From the NCBI RefSeq assembly GCF_051860475.1, contig NZ_JBHYDW010000173.1:1-7775 (forward strand): DNA of 7,775 nucleotides, given 5' to 3'. Each line of letters starts with the position of its first letter. Position 1 is the stretch's first letter. A program made the translations under genes and the position numbers. Source of the stretch: Elioraea sp051860475. Lineage in GTDB: Bacteria > Pseudomonadota > Alphaproteobacteria > Acetobacterales > Acetobacteraceae. This document shows positions 5,963-7,775 of the stretch, piece after piece. A model generated the notes under the pieces. It was not told where the DNA came from, did no database searches, and saw only the letters and a program-made list of their open reading frames with translations.

Positions 5963-7696
5963 GTGCTCTCCGGCCTCGACACCCGGCCGCAATGGGCCGA
6001 CATCGCCGTGCACATCGAGAGCCCGCTGCCGGCGGCGATCGCGCTGCTGGCTCATCCCAAGCTCGCCCTGTTCGCCCGCCGGTCGCCGCCGCCCGCGGGC
6101 ATCACGGGGCGGGGCGAGGTCGATCTGGCGCTGCGCTTCCCGCTGCTCGACGCGCTGACCGTGGACGGGATCGAGGCGCGCGCGACCGCCCGGGTCGAGG
6201 AGGCGGGCGTGCCCGATGTCGTGCTCGGGCAATCCATCACCGGCGGGCGGTTCACGCTGGAGGCGAGCGAGACCGGGCTGAAGCTCGACGGCACCGGCAT
6301 GCTCGGCGGGCTGGAGACGGCGCTCGGCTACGAGACCGATTTCCGCGCCGGACCTGCGAGCCAGGTCGTGGAGCGCGCGACGCTGCGGCTCGCCCCGCAG
6401 GAGGGCGTGGCCGCTGCGTTCGGGATCGACCTCGCGCCGTACCTGACCGGACCGGTCGGCGGGGAGGCGCGGCTCGCGATCCGGCGCGACCGCCAGTCCA
6501 CGGTGACGCTGCGCGCCGATCTCGCCCGGGCGCGGCTCGCGCTGCCCGAGCTCGGCTGGGCCAAGCCCGAGGGCACGGCCGCCACGGCGGAGGCGACGCT
6601 GCGGCTCGCCGGGCCGCGGCTGGTCGCGGCGGAACTGACGACGCTGGAGGGCGCGGGGCTCGCCGCACGGGCGCGCGCGAGCTTCGGCGCGGAGAGCCGC
6701 CTCGAGCGCGTCGAGGTGCCCGATCTGCGGCTCGGCGATACGCGGCTCTCCGGCGAGGTGCGGGCACCGGCGCGCGCGGGCGAGCCCTGGCGCATCACGG
6801 CGCGCGGCCCGCTGCTCGACCTCTCGCGCCGGCCCCGCGCGGCCGCCGACGCCGCGCCCGGCACCACCCCGTCCGTCGCGGTCGATGCGCAGCTCGACCG
6901 CGTCGTGCTTGGCCCGGGCCGCGACACCCGGAATGTCGCGGTCACGCTGCGCCATGACGGGCGGCGGATCGAGGCGCTGGAGGCGCACGGGCTGGTCGGC
7001 GACCGCGGCAGCTATACCGCGTCGATCCGCCGCGACGGCACGGCGCGACGGCTGGAGCTGCGCGCGGACGACGCCGGGGCGGCGCTCGCCGCACTCGATG
7101 TGACCGGCAGCATGGCGGGCGGGCGGCTCGCGGTCACCGGCCGCTACGACGACACCAGGCCCTCCGCGCCGCTGGCCGGCGAGGCGACGATCGAGGAGTT
7201 CCGGCTGCACGATGCGCCGGCGATCGGGCGGGTGCTGCAGGCCATGACGCTCTATGGCGTGCTGGAGATGACGCGCGGCCCGGGACTGTCGTTCTCCAAC
7301 CTGGTCGCCCCCTTCACACTGGACGGCGACACGCTCGAGCTGCGCGACGCGCGCGCCTACGGCCCCTCGCTCGGCTTCACCGCGAAGGGTTCGGTCGACC
7401 TCGCGCGCGACATGCTGGCGATCGAGGGGACGATCGTGCCGGCCTATTTCTTCAACACGCTGCTCGGCCATATCCCTCTGATCGGACGGCTGTTCTCGCC
7501 GGAGCGGGGGGGCGGCGTGTTCGCCGCGACCTACCGGGTGCGCGGGCCCCTCGCCGATCCCGAGGTGTCGGTCAATCCGCTCGCCGCGCTGACGCCCGGG
7601 TTCCTGCGCGGGCTGTTCGGCTTTCTCGGCGAGGCCGGCGAGGCGCCACCACCCGACCCCGACCCGCACGGGATGCAGCGCGGCGGCGGCGGCTGA
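5963..7696 (+). CDS. AsmA-like / DUF3971-type envelope protein, C-terminal part only (5'-truncated)
   Basis: 577 residues from a GTG at 5963, but this is not a natural beginning. Family-like sequence runs in frame further up to the G tract (GAIRPTDATIVLSG just before), there is no ribosome-binding site, and no signal or membrane anchor at the N-terminus. Full-length relatives, as I recall them, are about 1,000-1,300 residues with an N-terminal transmembrane segment. The visible part has the long repetitive beta-rich body (FPLLDALTVDGIEARATARV near 50-70, then LAPYLTGPVGGEARL near 160), and a well-kept C-terminal AsmA-type domain at about 417-556: IGRVLQAMTLYGVLEM, LVAPFTLDGDTLEL, IEGTIVPAYFFN, IPLIGRLF (504-511) and NPLAALTPGFLRGLFGFL. 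AsmA/TamB/YhdP-type proteins bridge the periplasm and are linked to phospholipid transport to the outer membrane. The in-frame stop upstream is the VOC stop itself (5909-5911). As it stands it would be a fragment; it may be a broken gene or an assembly join. Confidence 0.8.
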   Translation: MLSGLDTRPQWADIAVHIESPLPAAIALLAHPKLALFARRSPPPAGITGRGEVDLALRFPLLDALTVDGIEARATARVEEAGVPDVVLGQSITGGRFTLEASETGLKLDGTGMLGGLETALGYETDFRAGPASQVVERATLRLAPQEGVAAAFGIDLAPYLTGPVGGEARLAIRRDRQSTVTLRADLARARLALPELGWAKPEGTAATAEATLRLAGPRLVAAELTTLEGAGLAARARASFGAESRLERVEVPDLRLGDTRLSGEVRAPARAGEPWRITARGPLLDLSRRPRAAADAAPGTTPSVAVDAQLDRVVLGPGRDTRNVAVTLRHDGRRIEALEAHGLVGDRGSYTASIRRDGTARRLELRADDAGAALAALDVTGSMAGGRLAVTGRYDDTRPSAPLAGEATIEEFRLHDAPAIGRVLQAMTLYGVLEMTRGPGLSFSNLVAPFTLDGDTLELRDARAYGPSLGFTAKGSVDLARDMLAIEGTIVPAYFFNTLLGHIPLIGRLFSPERGGGVFAATYRVRGPLADPEVSVNPLAALTPGFLRGLFGFLGEAGEAPPPDPDPHGMQRGGGG

Positions 7697-7701
7697 CCGG
7701 G

Positions 7702-7718
7702 GTTCACGCTCCGTTCAT
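7702..7718 (+). promoter_or_regulatory. Tandem GTTCA repeat with 11-base period
   Basis: GTTCAC at 7702 and GTTCAT at 7713 stand exactly 11 bases apart in the short gap after the AsmA-like gene and about 50 bases before the likely next start codon. Direct repeats with an 11-base step are typical of winged-helix response-regulator sites (PhoB/OmpR type). With only two copies this may be chance. Confidence 0.3.
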
Positions 7719-7767
7719 CGGTCGCGCGGATGATGCGGCCGGATTTCCCTGGATCGGAGCCGTGGTC

Positions 7768-7775
7768 ATGTCTGC
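7768..7775 (+). CDS. Probable start of a next gene (only first codons visible)
   Basis: An ATG at 7768-7770 (Met-Ser-...) is preceded by CGGAG at 7755-7759 with an 8-base spacer, and by a short AT-richer leader (GGATTTCCCTGGATCGG). It is on the same strand as the AsmA-like gene, 71 bases after its stop. Too little is visible to say what it encodes. Confidence 0.4.

Noticed and set aside
5831..7669. Long open frame on the minus strand (about 612 codons) opposite the AsmA-like gene
   Set aside because: Low-complexity Arg/Gly/Glu-rich shadow; the plus-strand frame carries the recognisable AsmA C-terminal domain.
1..7775. CRISPR arrays, tRNA genes, insertion sequences or phage modules
   Set aside because: I saw no regular spaced repeats, no cloverleaf-like sequence with tRNA consensus arms, and no transposase, integrase or phage protein motifs on either strand.

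Overview
The window is very GC-rich (my impression by eye is over 70%; not counted). It has tightly packed genes, strong GC bias at third codon positions, and protein families typical of Alphaproteobacteria: a DgcA-type epimerase, a Bug-type solute-binding protein, a DM13 protein and an AsmA/DUF3971-type protein. Acetobacteraceae or a close relative (Roseomonas- or Elioraea-like) is my best guess. That guess rests on the look of the proteins, not on a search. I see no rRNA, tRNA, CRISPR array, transposase or phage gene.

Layout: (1) 2-790 (+) is the 3' part of an enolase-superfamily dipeptide epimerase / N-acetyl-D-Glu racemase. (2) It converges, four bases apart, with a small membrane-anchored DM13 protein (795-1295, -). 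(3) Divergent from that is a probable lipoprotein alpha/beta hydrolase (1409-2323, +), ending in a hairpin shared with the convergent gene. (4) 2371-5911 looks like one small catabolic locus. A Tat-type Bug solute-binding protein and a GntR/FCD regulator are read leftward. A beta-decarboxylating dehydrogenase of the isocitrate/isopropylmalate family and a VOC (glyoxalase-fold) protein are read rightward and overlap by four bases. (5) A run of 15 G (5917-5931) follows. (6) Directly after it comes the C-terminal part of a large AsmA/DUF3971-type envelope protein (to 7696), whose N-terminal half is missing. (7) The last 79 bases hold a tandem GTTCA repeat and what looks like the start codon of a further gene.

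How it may work together: the GntR regulator sits between a periplasmic binding protein and a hydroxyacid dehydrogenase. The simplest reading is that the Bug protein captures a small carboxylic acid, the dehydrogenase oxidises it or a derivative with NAD, and the regulator senses it. The substrate cannot be named from sequence.

The least ordinary spots are the junction at the 15-G tract, where a gene lacks its first half (assembly artefact or real deletion), and the regulator's apparent second winged-helix domain. Overall this is mostly ordinary accessory metabolism. I do not see a clear new system.
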